Below, one piece after another: positions 7,105 to 14,995 of a stretch of DNA of 19,742 nucleotides (position 1 is its first letter; every line of letters begins with the position of its first letter). Made by a program: the position numbers and the translations under genes. The DNA is from Nocardioides sp. (lineage in GTDB: Bacteria; Actinomycetota; Actinomycetes; Propionibacteriales; Nocardioidaceae): NCBI GenBank assembly GCA_031177735.1, contig JAPSKJ010000018.1, positions 1-19,742 of the forward strand. The letters run 5' to 3'. The notes beneath the pieces are model-generated. The model saw only the letters and a program-made list of their open reading frames with translations. It ran no database searches and had not been told where the DNA came from.

Positions 7105-7833
7105 TCAGCGCTCGACGTAGGCCAGCGACCGCAGCCCACGCTCGAGGTGCCAGGCGAGATAGGCGGCCACCAGCGTGCTGGCCTCCTTGAGGTGGCGCGG
7201 CTCGGCGGCCTCGACGACCGGCCAGTCGCCGGCGAGGAGCGCACCGAGCACGGTGATGGTCTCCAGGGCCGGGGAGGCCGAGCCGGGCACCCGGCAGGTG
7301 GCGCAGAGCATGCCGCCCATCGAGGGGTTGAACCAGCGGTGCGGGCCCTCCAGCCCGCACCGGGCGCAGCCGTCGAAGGTGGGGGCGTAGCCCGCCACCG
7401 AGAGCGAGCGGAGCAGGTAGGAGTCGAGCACCTGACCGGGTCGCCGCTCCCCCGAGGCCAGCACCCGCAGCCCGCCGACGAGCAGGAGGAAGTGCTGCAG
7501 CGCAGGCTCGCGCTCCTCCGAGACCAGCCGGTCAGCGGTCTCCAGCATCACCTGCCCGGCGGTGAAGCGGTCGTAGTCGAGACCCAGGCCGGCGTGGAAC
7601 AGCGTGAGCGTCTCGGCCTGGGTGATCGTGTCGAGCGAGCGGCCCTCGGCCAGCTGCAGGTCGACGTGGGTGAACGGCTCGAGCCGCGACCCGAAGCGCG
7701 AGGTCGTGCGGCGCACGCCCTTCGCCACCGCGCGCACCCGGCCGTGGGACCGGGTCAGCAAGGTGATGATGCGATCGGCCTCGCCCAGCTTGTGGGTGCG
7801 CAGCACGATCGCCTCGTCGCGGTAGAGAGGCAC
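7105..7833 (-). CDS. recO: DNA repair protein RecO
   Basis: RecO anneals single strands and, with RecR, loads RecA on SSB-coated DNA during gap and break repair. The 242-residue protein starts with the RecO N-terminal OB-fold (LYRDEAIVLRTHKLGEADRI, residues 3-22, then GRVRAVAKGVRR). It also has the C4 zinc motif found in many RecO proteins (Cys156/Cys159 and Cys177/Cys180). GTG 7833 gives the canonical N-terminus. Only 18 bp separate it from the divergent membrane-protein gene; a -10-like CAGAAT (7840-7845, minus strand) six bases before GTG suggests a leaderless message. The yibE/F-like gene follows. Confidence 0.93.
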   Translation of the reverse strand: MPLYRDEAIVLRTHKLGEADRIITLLTRSHGRVRAVAKGVRRTTSRFGSRLEPFTHVDLQLAEGRSLDTITQAETLTLFHAGLGLDYDRFTAGQVMLETADRLVSEEREPALQHFLLLVGGLRVLASGERRPGQVLDSYLLRSLSVAGYAPTFDGCARCGLEGPHRWFNPSMGGMLCATCRVPGSASPALETITVLGALLAGDWPVVEAAEPRHLKEASTLVAAYLAWHLERGLRSLAYVER

Positions 7834-7851
7834 TCGCCTATTCTGCCGCGC

Positions 7852-8682
7852 ATGACCGCTCCGGGCTCGTCCGCCACCCCGATGACGCACGCCCCGGTCT
7901 ACGGCCGCGGTCCGCAGCGCACGTCCGGCAGGCCCGCCGCTGCGCCGGGGAGCTTCGTCGACTGGCTGATGCTGGTGCTCGCGGTCGTCTCGGTGGCGCT
8001 GCTGTCGTGGGTGACGTTCTGGGACGTCGATCCGCGGACGACGCGGCGGGTGGTCATCACCGACTACGTCATCTGCGGCATCTTCCTCGTGGAGTTCGTC
8101 GTGCGGTGGCGTCGCTCGCAGATGGGCTGGCGGTTCCTGCGCCGCTACTGGTACGACATCCTCGGGATGATCCCGCTGACCCATCCCGCGTTCCGGAGCT
8201 TCCGGCTGATCCGGATCGTCGTGGTGATCGCCCGGTTGGCGCGCGCCGCGGACCGCGCCTTCGGCGAGCGGGCGACGGCGTACGTCGTCGGCCGCTTCGC
8301 CGACACGATCGTCTCGGTCATCCGCAAGCCGGTGACGGTCGCGGTGCTCGACGAGGTGATCGCGGTGATCCAGACCGGCAACTACACCCGGCACATCGCC
8401 GCGGCGATCGAGGAGAACCGCCCCGAGCTCGACGCGCTGATCCTGGAGCTGATCAAGCAGGACCAGGCCACCGGCAAGCTGCGCTACCTGCCCTTCCACG
8501 ACGACGTGGTCCGGCTGGTCGCCGACACGGTGCTGCGCATCGCCGACGGCGCGCTGGCCGACCCACGGGTGCACGAGCTGATCAGCGACGCCATCCGCGA
8601 GTCGGCCTCGGAGCTGCGGGCCAACGTCCGGGCCGAGCTGCACGCCGAGGTCCGGCGGGATCCGGGCAAGTTCGGCGCGTAG
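7852..8682 (+). CDS. Voltage-sensor-like membrane protein (ion transporter family-like)
   Basis: The 276-residue product has an Ala/Pro-rich N-terminus, then four hydrophobic segments (about 36-57, 67-85, 99-110, 113-133). The fourth reads FRSFRLIRIVVVIARLARAADR, with Arg115, 118, 121, 128, 131 and 135, many at three-residue spacing. This resembles S4 of voltage-gated channels, and the preceding YWYDILGMIPL resembles S3. No S5-S6 pore or selectivity filter follows. Instead there are about 140 residues of charged, probably helical sequence rich in Glu, Asp and Arg. ATG 7852 (18 bp from divergent recO) or in-frame ATG 7882 may be the start; neither has a clear ribosome binding site. The function is unknown; a voltage or membrane-state sensor is a guess. 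Confidence 0.75.
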   Translation: MTAPGSSATPMTHAPVYGRGPQRTSGRPAAAPGSFVDWLMLVLAVVSVALLSWVTFWDVDPRTTRRVVITDYVICGIFLVEFVVRWRRSQMGWRFLRRYWYDILGMIPLTHPAFRSFRLIRIVVVIARLARAADRAFGERATAYVVGRFADTIVSVIRKPVTVAVLDEVIAVIQTGNYTRHIAAAIEENRPELDALILELIKQDQATGKLRYLPFHDDVVRLVADTVLRIADGALADPRVHELISDAIRESASELRANVRAELHAEVRRDPGKFGA

Positions 8683-8683
8683 C

Positions 8684-8742
8684 GCGCAGGCGAGGAGCGA
8701 CCCGGTCCGCGCGCGCTCGGCACGCCCTCGGAGCGCCTGCGC
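8684..8742. repeat. 9-bp inverted repeat between membrane-protein gene and gntP
   Basis: GCGCAGGCG (8684-8692) is the exact complement of CGCCTGCGC (8734-8742). The 41-base loop is GC-rich. It begins right after the upstream stop codon and ends about 30 bp before gntP, so it may be a terminator or a leader structure of gntP. No T-run is present. Confidence 0.4.
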
Positions 8743-8770
8743 CTGAGGAGCGCCGTCTGGGGGAACATAC

Positions 8771-10170
<1,400 letters not shown>

Positions 10171-10171
<1 letters not shown>

Positions 10172-10707
10172 TGACTCAAAGCCCGGTGCACTGCCACGTC
10201 GTGGTGATGGGCGTGTCCGGCACCGGCAAGACCACGGTGGGTGCCGCCCTCGCGCAGTGGTTCGGGCTCGAGCTCGCCGAGGGTGACGCCTTCCACCCAC
10301 CGGCCAACATCGAGAAGATGCGGGCCGGCGTCCCGCTCGACGACGACGACCGGCGCCCGTGGCTGGAGGCGCTGGCCGACTGGACGCGCGAGCGGCACGA
10401 GGCCAAGGCGTCGACGGTGGTGGCGTGCTCGGCCCTGAAGCGCTCCTACCGCGACATCCTGCGCTCCGGGGTGCCCGACGAGCCGACGCTGTTCGTGCAC
10501 CTCGTCGGCACCCCGGAGGTGCTGCGTGACCGGATGAGCCACCGAGACCACTTCATGCCGGCCTCGCTGCTGGACTCGCAGTTCGCCGCCCTGGAGCCGC
10601 TGGAGCCGGACGAGGACGGCGTGGTCATCGACAACGATCCGCCCGCGGAGGAGGTGGTGGGCGCGGCCCTGGCCTGGCTCGAGCCGCGCCTCCACCTCCG
10701 CCCGTGA
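10171..10707 (+). CDS. gntK: Gluconokinase
   Basis: Cytoplasmic kinase that turns gluconate and ATP into 6-phosphogluconate, feeding the pentose phosphate or Entner-Doudoroff pathway. The 178-residue protein has the P-loop GVSGTGKTT (14-22), followed by the gluconokinase motif EGDAFHPPANIEKMRAGVPL and later DHFMPASLLDSQFAALEPLE. Length is normal for the GntK/thermoresistant gluconokinase family. ATG 10171 overlaps the gntP stop (TGATG), which fits translational coupling and beats an in-frame start further upstream inside gntP. It ends nine bases from the end of convergent leuA, leaving little room for a separate terminator. Confidence 0.93.
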
Positions 10708-10716
10708 GGCCGCCGC

Positions 10717-12462
10717 TCAGCCGGCGCGGTTGACCGCGCTGATCACGGCCTTCAGCGACGCAGTGACGATGTTGGCGTCGACGCCCACGCCCCAGTAGAG
10801 CCGGTCGCGCACCGAGCACTCGACGTACGCGGCCGCGAGGGCGTCACCGCCGGAGGACAGCGCGTGCTCGTGGTAGTCGAGCACCCGCACGTCGAAGTCG
10901 TGGGGCAGGTCGTTGATCGCGGTGACGAACGCCGCGATCGGCCCGTTGCCCTCGCCGGTGAGCGTGGTGAGCTCGCCGTCGACGTACACGTTCACGCTGA
11001 GCGCGTCCTTCTCCCCCGCCGCGCTGGAGGTGTGCACCGAGTTGAGCTTCAGCGGCGCCTCGCGGTCGAGGTACTCGCTGCGGAAGATCGACCAGATCTC
11101 CTCGGGCGTGACCTCGCCGCCGGAGGCGTCGGTGTGCTGCTGGATGACGCGGCTGAACTCGATCTGCGCCCGGCGCGGGAGGTCGAGCTTGTGCTCGGCC
11201 TTCAGCACGTACGCCACGCCGCCCTTGCCGGACTGGCTGTTGACCCGGATGACCGCCTCGTAGGTGCGGCCGACGTCCTTGGGGTCGATCGGGAGGTACG
11301 GCGCCTCCCACTCGATCTGCTCCACCGGGATGCCCCGCTCGGCGGCGCGGCGCTCGAGGTCCTCCAGGCCCTTCTTGATCGCGTCCTGGTGCGACCCGGA
11401 GAACGCGGTGTAGACCAGGTCGCCGGCGTAGGGGTGGCGCGGGTGGACCGGCAGCTGGGTGCAGTACTCCACGGTGCGGCGGATCTCGTCGATGCCACCG
11501 TCGACGGCGAAGTTGATCTGCGGGTCGATGCCCTGGCTGAACAGGTTCATGCCCAGGGTGACCAGGTCGACGTTGCCGGTGCGCTCGCCGTGCCCGAACA
11601 GGCAGCCCTCGACCCGGTCGGCACCGGCCATCAGACCCAGCTCGGTGGCCGCCACCGCGGTGCCGCGGTCGTTGTGCGGGTGCAGGCTGATCGTGCTGAC
11701 CTCGCGCCGGGTCAGCCCGCGGGAGAAGTACTCGATCTGGTCGGCGTAGGTGTTCGGCGTCGACATCTCGACGGTCGCCGGCAGGTTGAGGATGATCTCC
11801 CGGCCCGGCTCGGGCTGCCAGACGTCGGAGACGCGCTCGCACACCTCGAGGGCGTAGTCGGTGTCGGTCTGGGTGAAGATCTCCGGGCTGTACTGGTAGC
11901 CGAAGTCCCCGGAGCCGACGATGTCACCGAGCAGGTTCTCGGCGTACTTCACGACCAGCTCCGTGCCGCGCGTGGCGATGCCGATGCACTCCTCGGGCGT
12001 GACACCGAAGACGACCCGGCGGAACAGCTCGGCGGTGGCGTTGTAGAGGTGGACGGTCGCGCGGGGCGCGCCGACCAGCGACTGGACCGTGCGCTCGATC
12101 AGGTCCTCGCGGGCCTGGGTCAGCACCGAGATCTGCACGTCGTCGGGGATGCGGTCGTCCTCGATGAGCTTGCGCACGAAGTCGAAGTCGGTCTGGCTGG
12201 CGCTCGGGAAGCCGACCTCGATCTCCTTGTAGCCCATCTTCACGAGCAGGTCGAACATCTTCAGCTTGCGCGCCGGGCTCATCGGGTCGATCAGCGCCTG
12301 GTTGCCGTCGCGCAGGTCGGTCGAGAGCCACCGGGGAGCGTGGGTGATCTTCCTCGTCGGCCAGGTGCGGTCGGGCACGTCGACGGGGACGAACGCGCGG
12401 TAGCGCTCGACCGGCATGCCGGAGGCGGCCTGGAAGTTGTGCGTGTTGCTGAGCTTGGTCAT
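10717..12462 (-). CDS. leuA: 2-isopropylmalate synthase
   Basis: Condenses acetyl-CoA with 2-ketoisovalerate to 2-isopropylmalate, the first committed step of leucine synthesis. The 581-residue protein is of the long actinobacterial type. Its TIM-barrel domain has TDLRDGNQAL (48-57) with metal-site Asp, and HPHNDRG (261-267) with the two metal-binding His. Next come GHGERTGN and a C-terminal regulatory domain (about 440-581; SVNVYVDGELTTLTGEGNGP) that binds leucine for feedback inhibition. ATG 12462 has only a weak GAAGA-like ribosome binding site. An upstream leader peptide with three Leu codons and a hairpin points to attenuation control. Confidence 0.95.
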   Translation of the reverse strand: MTKLSNTHNFQAASGMPVERYRAFVPVDVPDRTWPTRKITHAPRWLSTDLRDGNQALIDPMSPARKLKMFDLLVKMGYKEIEVGFPSASQTDFDFVRKLIEDDRIPDDVQISVLTQAREDLIERTVQSLVGAPRATVHLYNATAELFRRVVFGVTPEECIGIATRGTELVVKYAENLLGDIVGSGDFGYQYSPEIFTQTDTDYALEVCERVSDVWQPEPGREIILNLPATVEMSTPNTYADQIEYFSRGLTRREVSTISLHPHNDRGTAVAATELGLMAGADRVEGCLFGHGERTGNVDLVTLGMNLFSQGIDPQINFAVDGGIDEIRRTVEYCTQLPVHPRHPYAGDLVYTAFSGSHQDAIKKGLEDLERRAAERGIPVEQIEWEAPYLPIDPKDVGRTYEAVIRVNSQSGKGGVAYVLKAEHKLDLPRRAQIEFSRVIQQHTDASGGEVTPEEIWSIFRSEYLDREAPLKLNSVHTSSAAGEKDALSVNVYVDGELTTLTGEGNGPIAAFVTAINDLPHDFDVRVLDYHEHALSSGGDALAAAYVECSVRDRLYWGVGVDANIVTASLKAVISAVNRAG

Positions 12463-12516
12463 GGGTCTTCGCTGTCTCTCGAGAATGGAGGTCGGCGCCG
12501 GTCGCGCAACAAGACT

Positions 12517-12556
12517 CCGCAGCGAGGGGGTCCGGCTGAGTCAGACCTCGCTGCGG
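12517..12556 (-). promoter_or_regulatory. leuA leader attenuator hairpin
   Basis: On the minus strand CCGCAGCGAGG (12556-12546) pairs perfectly over 11 bp with CCTCGCTGCGG (12527-12517), followed by GTCTTGTT, a weak T-rich stretch. The 5' arm overlaps the last codons of the leader peptide, so a ribosome stalled at the Leu codons would change the folding. A competing pairing is visible: GACCTC in the plus strand (12544-12549) can instead pair with GAGGTC (12488-12493), closer to leuA. Confidence 0.65.
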
Positions 12557-12582
12557 CAGCGAAGGAGGAGCTGGCGCATCAT
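12541..12582 (-). CDS. leuL: leu leader peptide
   Basis: A 13-codon ORF 78 bases upstream of leuA encodes MMRQLLLRCRSEV. Three consecutive leucine codons (CTC CTC CTT) are the usual sensor in leucine attenuation, and this matches the actinobacterial LeuL type as I remember it. There is no Shine-Dalgarno; a -10-like TAGAGT (12592-12597, minus strand) lies nine bases before the ATG, so translation may start at or near the 5' end of the mRNA. The end of the ORF forms one arm of the attenuator hairpin. Confidence 0.8.
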   Translation of the reverse strand: MMRQLLLRCRSEV

Positions 12583-12655
12583 GACGACGCCACTCTAACC
12601 CACCCCGGACGGCCGGAGGTGGGGAGTGTGTTGACCGGCGCGCGAGACTGGCCCC

Positions 12656-13072
12656 ATGAGCAGCGAGGAGTGGCCGGAGATCCAGCTCATCGAGCTGGGC
12701 GAGGACGAGTGCTGGAAGCTGGCCAGTGGCCAGCTGCTCGGCCGGATCGCGTGGAGCTCGGGGTCCGGGCCGGTCGCCCTGCCGGTCAACTACGTGGTGC
12801 ACGAGCGCGGGGTGTGGATCCGCACCTCGGCGTACTCCTCTCTGGTGCGCGAGGTCGACGACAACCAGGTCGCGTTCGAGACCGACCAGATCGACCCCGC
12901 GACGCACCTCGGGTGGAGCGTGCTGCTGCGGGGCACCGCCGAGGTGAGGTACCGCCCCGAGGAGGTCCCCGTCGAGGTGCGCGAGCACGAGAGCTGGCCG
13001 GCGGGCAACCGCCCGTTGTGGGTGCACATCGTGCCGCGCGCAGTGACCGGGCGGCGCCTGGCTACCGCCTGA
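12656..13072 (+). CDS. Pyridoxamine 5'-phosphate oxidase-family (flavin-binding) protein
   Basis: The 138-residue protein looks like a small split-barrel flavin-binding protein of the PPOX-like superfamily. An N-terminal helix precedes LLGRIAWSSGSGPVALPVNYVV, then GVWIRTSAYSSL, VAFETDQID and a C-terminal WVHIVPRAVTGRRL. Such proteins bind FMN or F420 and often have no known substrate; true pyridoxamine phosphate oxidase activity is unlikely at this size. ATG 12656 has no clear ribosome binding site. The gene is divergent from leuL and is followed by a flavodoxin-fold gene starting on its stop codon, suggesting a two-gene redox operon (inference). Confidence 0.75.
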   Translation: MSSEEWPEIQLIELGEDECWKLASGQLLGRIAWSSGSGPVALPVNYVVHERGVWIRTSAYSSLVREVDDNQVAFETDQIDPATHLGWSVLLRGTAEVRYRPEEVPVEVREHESWPAGNRPLWVHIVPRAVTGRRLATA

Positions 13073-13563
13073 TGCCGAGGCTGCTGGTCGTCCACCACAC
13101 CCCCACCAGGTCGCTGACCCGGCTGGGCGAGGCCGTCATCGCCGGTGCGCAGCACCCCGAGGTCGAGGGCGTGGAGGTCGTGGTCCGCGGTGCGCTCGCG
13201 GCGACCGCCGACGACGTGCTGTCCTGCGACGGCTACCTGCTCGGCACCTCCGCGAACTTCGGCTACATGTCGGGTGCGCTCAAGCACTTCTTCGACTCCA
13301 CGTTCCTCGCCGTGGGCGGCGCCCTCGACGAGTCCGGTGGCCCCGGCAGCGCCGCGGGCGCGACCGCGAGGCGGCCCTACGGGCTGTGGGTGCACGGTCG
13401 GTACGACGTGACCGGGGCGGTCCGGTCGGTCCAGTCCATCGTCGGGGCGCTCGGGTGGGTCCAGGCGGCGCCCGTGCTCGAGGTGATGGGCGAGGTGGGC
13501 GACGCGGACACGGCCGCCGCCCTCGAGCTCGGCGCCACGCTGGCCGCCCTGCTGGCCACCTGA
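13072..13563 (+). CDS. Flavodoxin-fold NAD(P)H-dependent oxidoreductase-like protein
   Basis: The 163-residue protein begins with a beta strand and phosphate-loop-like segment, RLLVVHHTPTRSLTRLGEAV, and has the flavin-contact stretch DGYLLGTSANFGYMSGALKHFFD (about 55-77). These fit the flavodoxin/NADPH-dependent FMN reductase fold. ATG 13072 overlaps the previous stop (TGATG), so the pair is probably translationally coupled. The substrate is unknown. Confidence 0.72.
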   Translation: MPRLLVVHHTPTRSLTRLGEAVIAGAQHPEVEGVEVVVRGALAATADDVLSCDGYLLGTSANFGYMSGALKHFFDSTFLAVGGALDESGGPGSAAGATARRPYGLWVHGRYDVTGAVRSVQSIVGALGWVQAAPVLEVMGEVGDADTAAALELGATLAALLAT

Positions 13564-13587
13564 CGAGCAGCCGCGGGAAGAAGAAGT

Positions 13588-13655
13588 GCCGGCGGCTCGC
13601 GGATGCAGCACCTCCCGGACAGGACTGCGTGAGCCCCGCTGCCCGAGCCGCCGGC
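13588..13655. repeat. 12-bp inverted repeat in the convergent gap before ackA
   Basis: GCCGGCGGCTCG (13588-13599) pairs perfectly with CGAGCCGCCGGC (13644-13655) around a 44-base loop. The 149-bp gap (13564-13712) separates two convergent genes, so a bidirectional terminator is the simplest reading. An AT-rich AAAAGTTTTT run (13704-13713) lies at the ackA stop. Confidence 0.5.
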
Positions 13656-13712
13656 GGCGGTAGGTACCCGGTCGCCCGATCACGCAAACGCGTCGAGCCC
13701 GGCAAAAGTTTT

Positions 13713-14786
13713 TCAGCCGAGCACGGATCCGACCGCCCGGGCGACCGACAGCTCCTCCCGGGCGTGGATCACCAGCACCCGGGCGCGGGCACCCGAGGCG
13801 GCGATGTCGCGGTCGCAGCCGGCCTCCTCGTTGAGCTCCTCGTCGAGCTCGAAGCCGAGATGGCCGAGCCAGGCGACGGCGAGGGAGCGCACCTGTGGGG
13901 TGTGCGCGCCGACACCGCCGGTGAAGACGAGAGCGTCGAGTCCGCCGGCCGCGGCCGCCATCGCGCCGATCCCGAGGCGGAGGCCGTGCACGTAGACCTC
14001 GAGCGCGCGCCCGGCGTCGGGGTCACCGGTGGCGACGCCCTTGAGCACCTCGCGGATGTCGCCCGACGTGCCGGACAGCCCTGCCAGCCCGGAGCGGTGC
14101 TCGAGGGTGTCGGCGAGTTCGTCGAGCCCGACGCCCCCCGACCGGAGCAGCCACAGCAGCAGACCGGGGTCGACGGCGCCGCTGCGCACCTGCATCGGGA
14201 GACCGTCGAGCGGGGTGAACCCCATTGTGGTGTCGACCGAGCGGCCATCGCGGACCGCGCACAGCGAGGCCCCGCCGCCGAGGTGCGCCAGCACCAGCCG
14301 CAGCTCGCCGAGCGGTCGACCGAGGAGCTCGGCGGCCCGGCGGGCGGCGTACTCGTAGGAGAGACCGTGGAAGCCGTAGCGGCGCAGCCGCCAGCGCTGG
14401 TTCCACTCCCGCGGCAGTGCGTAGGTGGCGGCGGCGGGCGGCAGGGTGGTGTGGAACGTGGTGTCGAAGCAGGCCACCACGGGAGCGCCCTTCGCCCTGA
14501 GCGCCCGGGCCGCCGCGAGCGCCGGTGGGTTGTGCAGCGGCGCCAGGTCGCACGCGTCGGCCAGCGACTCGAGCACGCCGTCGGTGACCGCCACCGGCTC
14601 GAGGTGGTCCGGTCCGCCGTGCACGAAGCGGATCCCGACCGCGTCGACCGGCCCCCACCGCTCGAAGAGCTCCTCCACCTCGCCGATCCCGTCGTGGGGG
14701 ACGGCCTGCGAGCTCTCGGAGGCGCCGTCGACCACGAGCGCGAGCTTGAGCGTGCTCGACCCGGGGTTGACCACCAGCACTCGCAT
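13713..14786 (-). CDS. ackA: Acetate/propionate kinase family protein, atypical
   Basis: Family enzyme expected to interconvert acetyl (or propionyl) phosphate and ATP with the carboxylate and ADP. The 357-residue protein is shorter than typical AckA (about 400). It keeps the N-terminal NPGSSTLK (Asn7, Ser10, Ser11), VHGG, FDTTFHTTLP (catalytic-type Asp), RRYGFHGLSYEYA, AHLGGGASLCAVRDGRSVDTT and QVRSGAVDP with its Arg. The usual ENS segment of GIGENS is replaced: VFTGGVGAHTPQVR has Ala294 where AckA has the metal-binding Glu. No phosphotransacetylase gene is in the window. ATG 14786 follows a possible small ORF by seven bases. Acetate kinase activity is therefore likely but not certain. Confidence 0.82.
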   Translation of the reverse strand: MRVLVVNPGSSTLKLALVVDGASESSQAVPHDGIGEVEELFERWGPVDAVGIRFVHGGPDHLEPVAVTDGVLESLADACDLAPLHNPPALAAARALRAKGAPVVACFDTTFHTTLPPAAATYALPREWNQRWRLRRYGFHGLSYEYAARRAAELLGRPLGELRLVLAHLGGGASLCAVRDGRSVDTTMGFTPLDGLPMQVRSGAVDPGLLLWLLRSGGVGLDELADTLEHRSGLAGLSGTSGDIREVLKGVATGDPDAGRALEVYVHGLRLGIGAMAAAAGGLDALVFTGGVGAHTPQVRSLAVAWLGHLGFELDEELNEEAGCDRDIAASGARARVLVIHAREELSVARAVGSVLG

Positions 14787-14793
14787 CAGTCGC

Positions 14794-14853
14794 TCACACC
14801 TTCGCCGGCAGGTCGGAGGCGCGCTCGACCGGTCGGACGGCCGCCATGTCCAT
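14794..14853 (-). CDS. Possible 19-residue ORF upstream of ackA
   Basis: ATG 14853 has a GGGGG ribosome-binding-like sequence about six bases upstream and opens a 19-codon frame (MDMAAVRPVERASDLPAKV) that ends seven bases before the ackA start. The spacing suggests translational coupling or a regulatory leader. I recognise no homolog. It could be chance in GC-rich DNA. Confidence 0.3.
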   Translation of the reverse strand: MDMAAVRPVERASDLPAKV

Positions 14854-14873
14854 GTCGTACCCCCATCGGCCCT

Positions 14874-14889
14874 CCCGCACGCGTGCGGG
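14874..14889. promoter_or_regulatory. 16-bp perfect palindrome in the ackA/sigma gap
   Basis: CCCGCACGCGTGCGGG is perfectly self-complementary. It sits in the 209-bp gap between the divergent ackA and sigma-factor genes, upstream of both. It may be an operator; the binding protein is unknown. Confidence 0.35.
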
Positions 14890-14914
14890 CGATGCCGCAC
14901 CCGAAGGACGGTGG

Positions 14915-14943
14915 TTGGCGAATCGGGCCCGCGAGGCTACGTT
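14915..14943 (+). promoter_or_regulatory. Possible sigma-70-type promoter for the sigma-factor gene
   Basis: TTGGCG (14915-14920) and TACGTT (14938-14943) are separated by 17 bp, in good agreement with -35 and -10 elements. Transcription would start near 14950, about 45 bases before ATG 14996. No SigF-type GTTT/GGGTAT pair was found. Confidence 0.4.
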
Positions 14944-14995
14944 GAACACACGACTGGCCCAGGAAATGCACGTCCGCTCGGGATGGAGGCAGACC

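Noticed and set aside
10864..13071. Long plus-strand frame opposite leuA, in frame with the flavodoxin-like gene
   Set aside because: It is an antisense read-through of leuA; the real protein begins at ATG 13072, coupled to the preceding stop.
13564..13712. Known riboswitch in the gap before ackA
   Set aside because: No core motif of the c-di-AMP, c-di-GMP, cobalamin or SAM classes was found, and both flanking genes point into the gap.
14846..14995. N-terminal extension of the sigma factor from an upstream ATG
   Set aside because: ATG 14996 has a perfect GGAGG and gives the canonical length; the extension covers the likely promoter.
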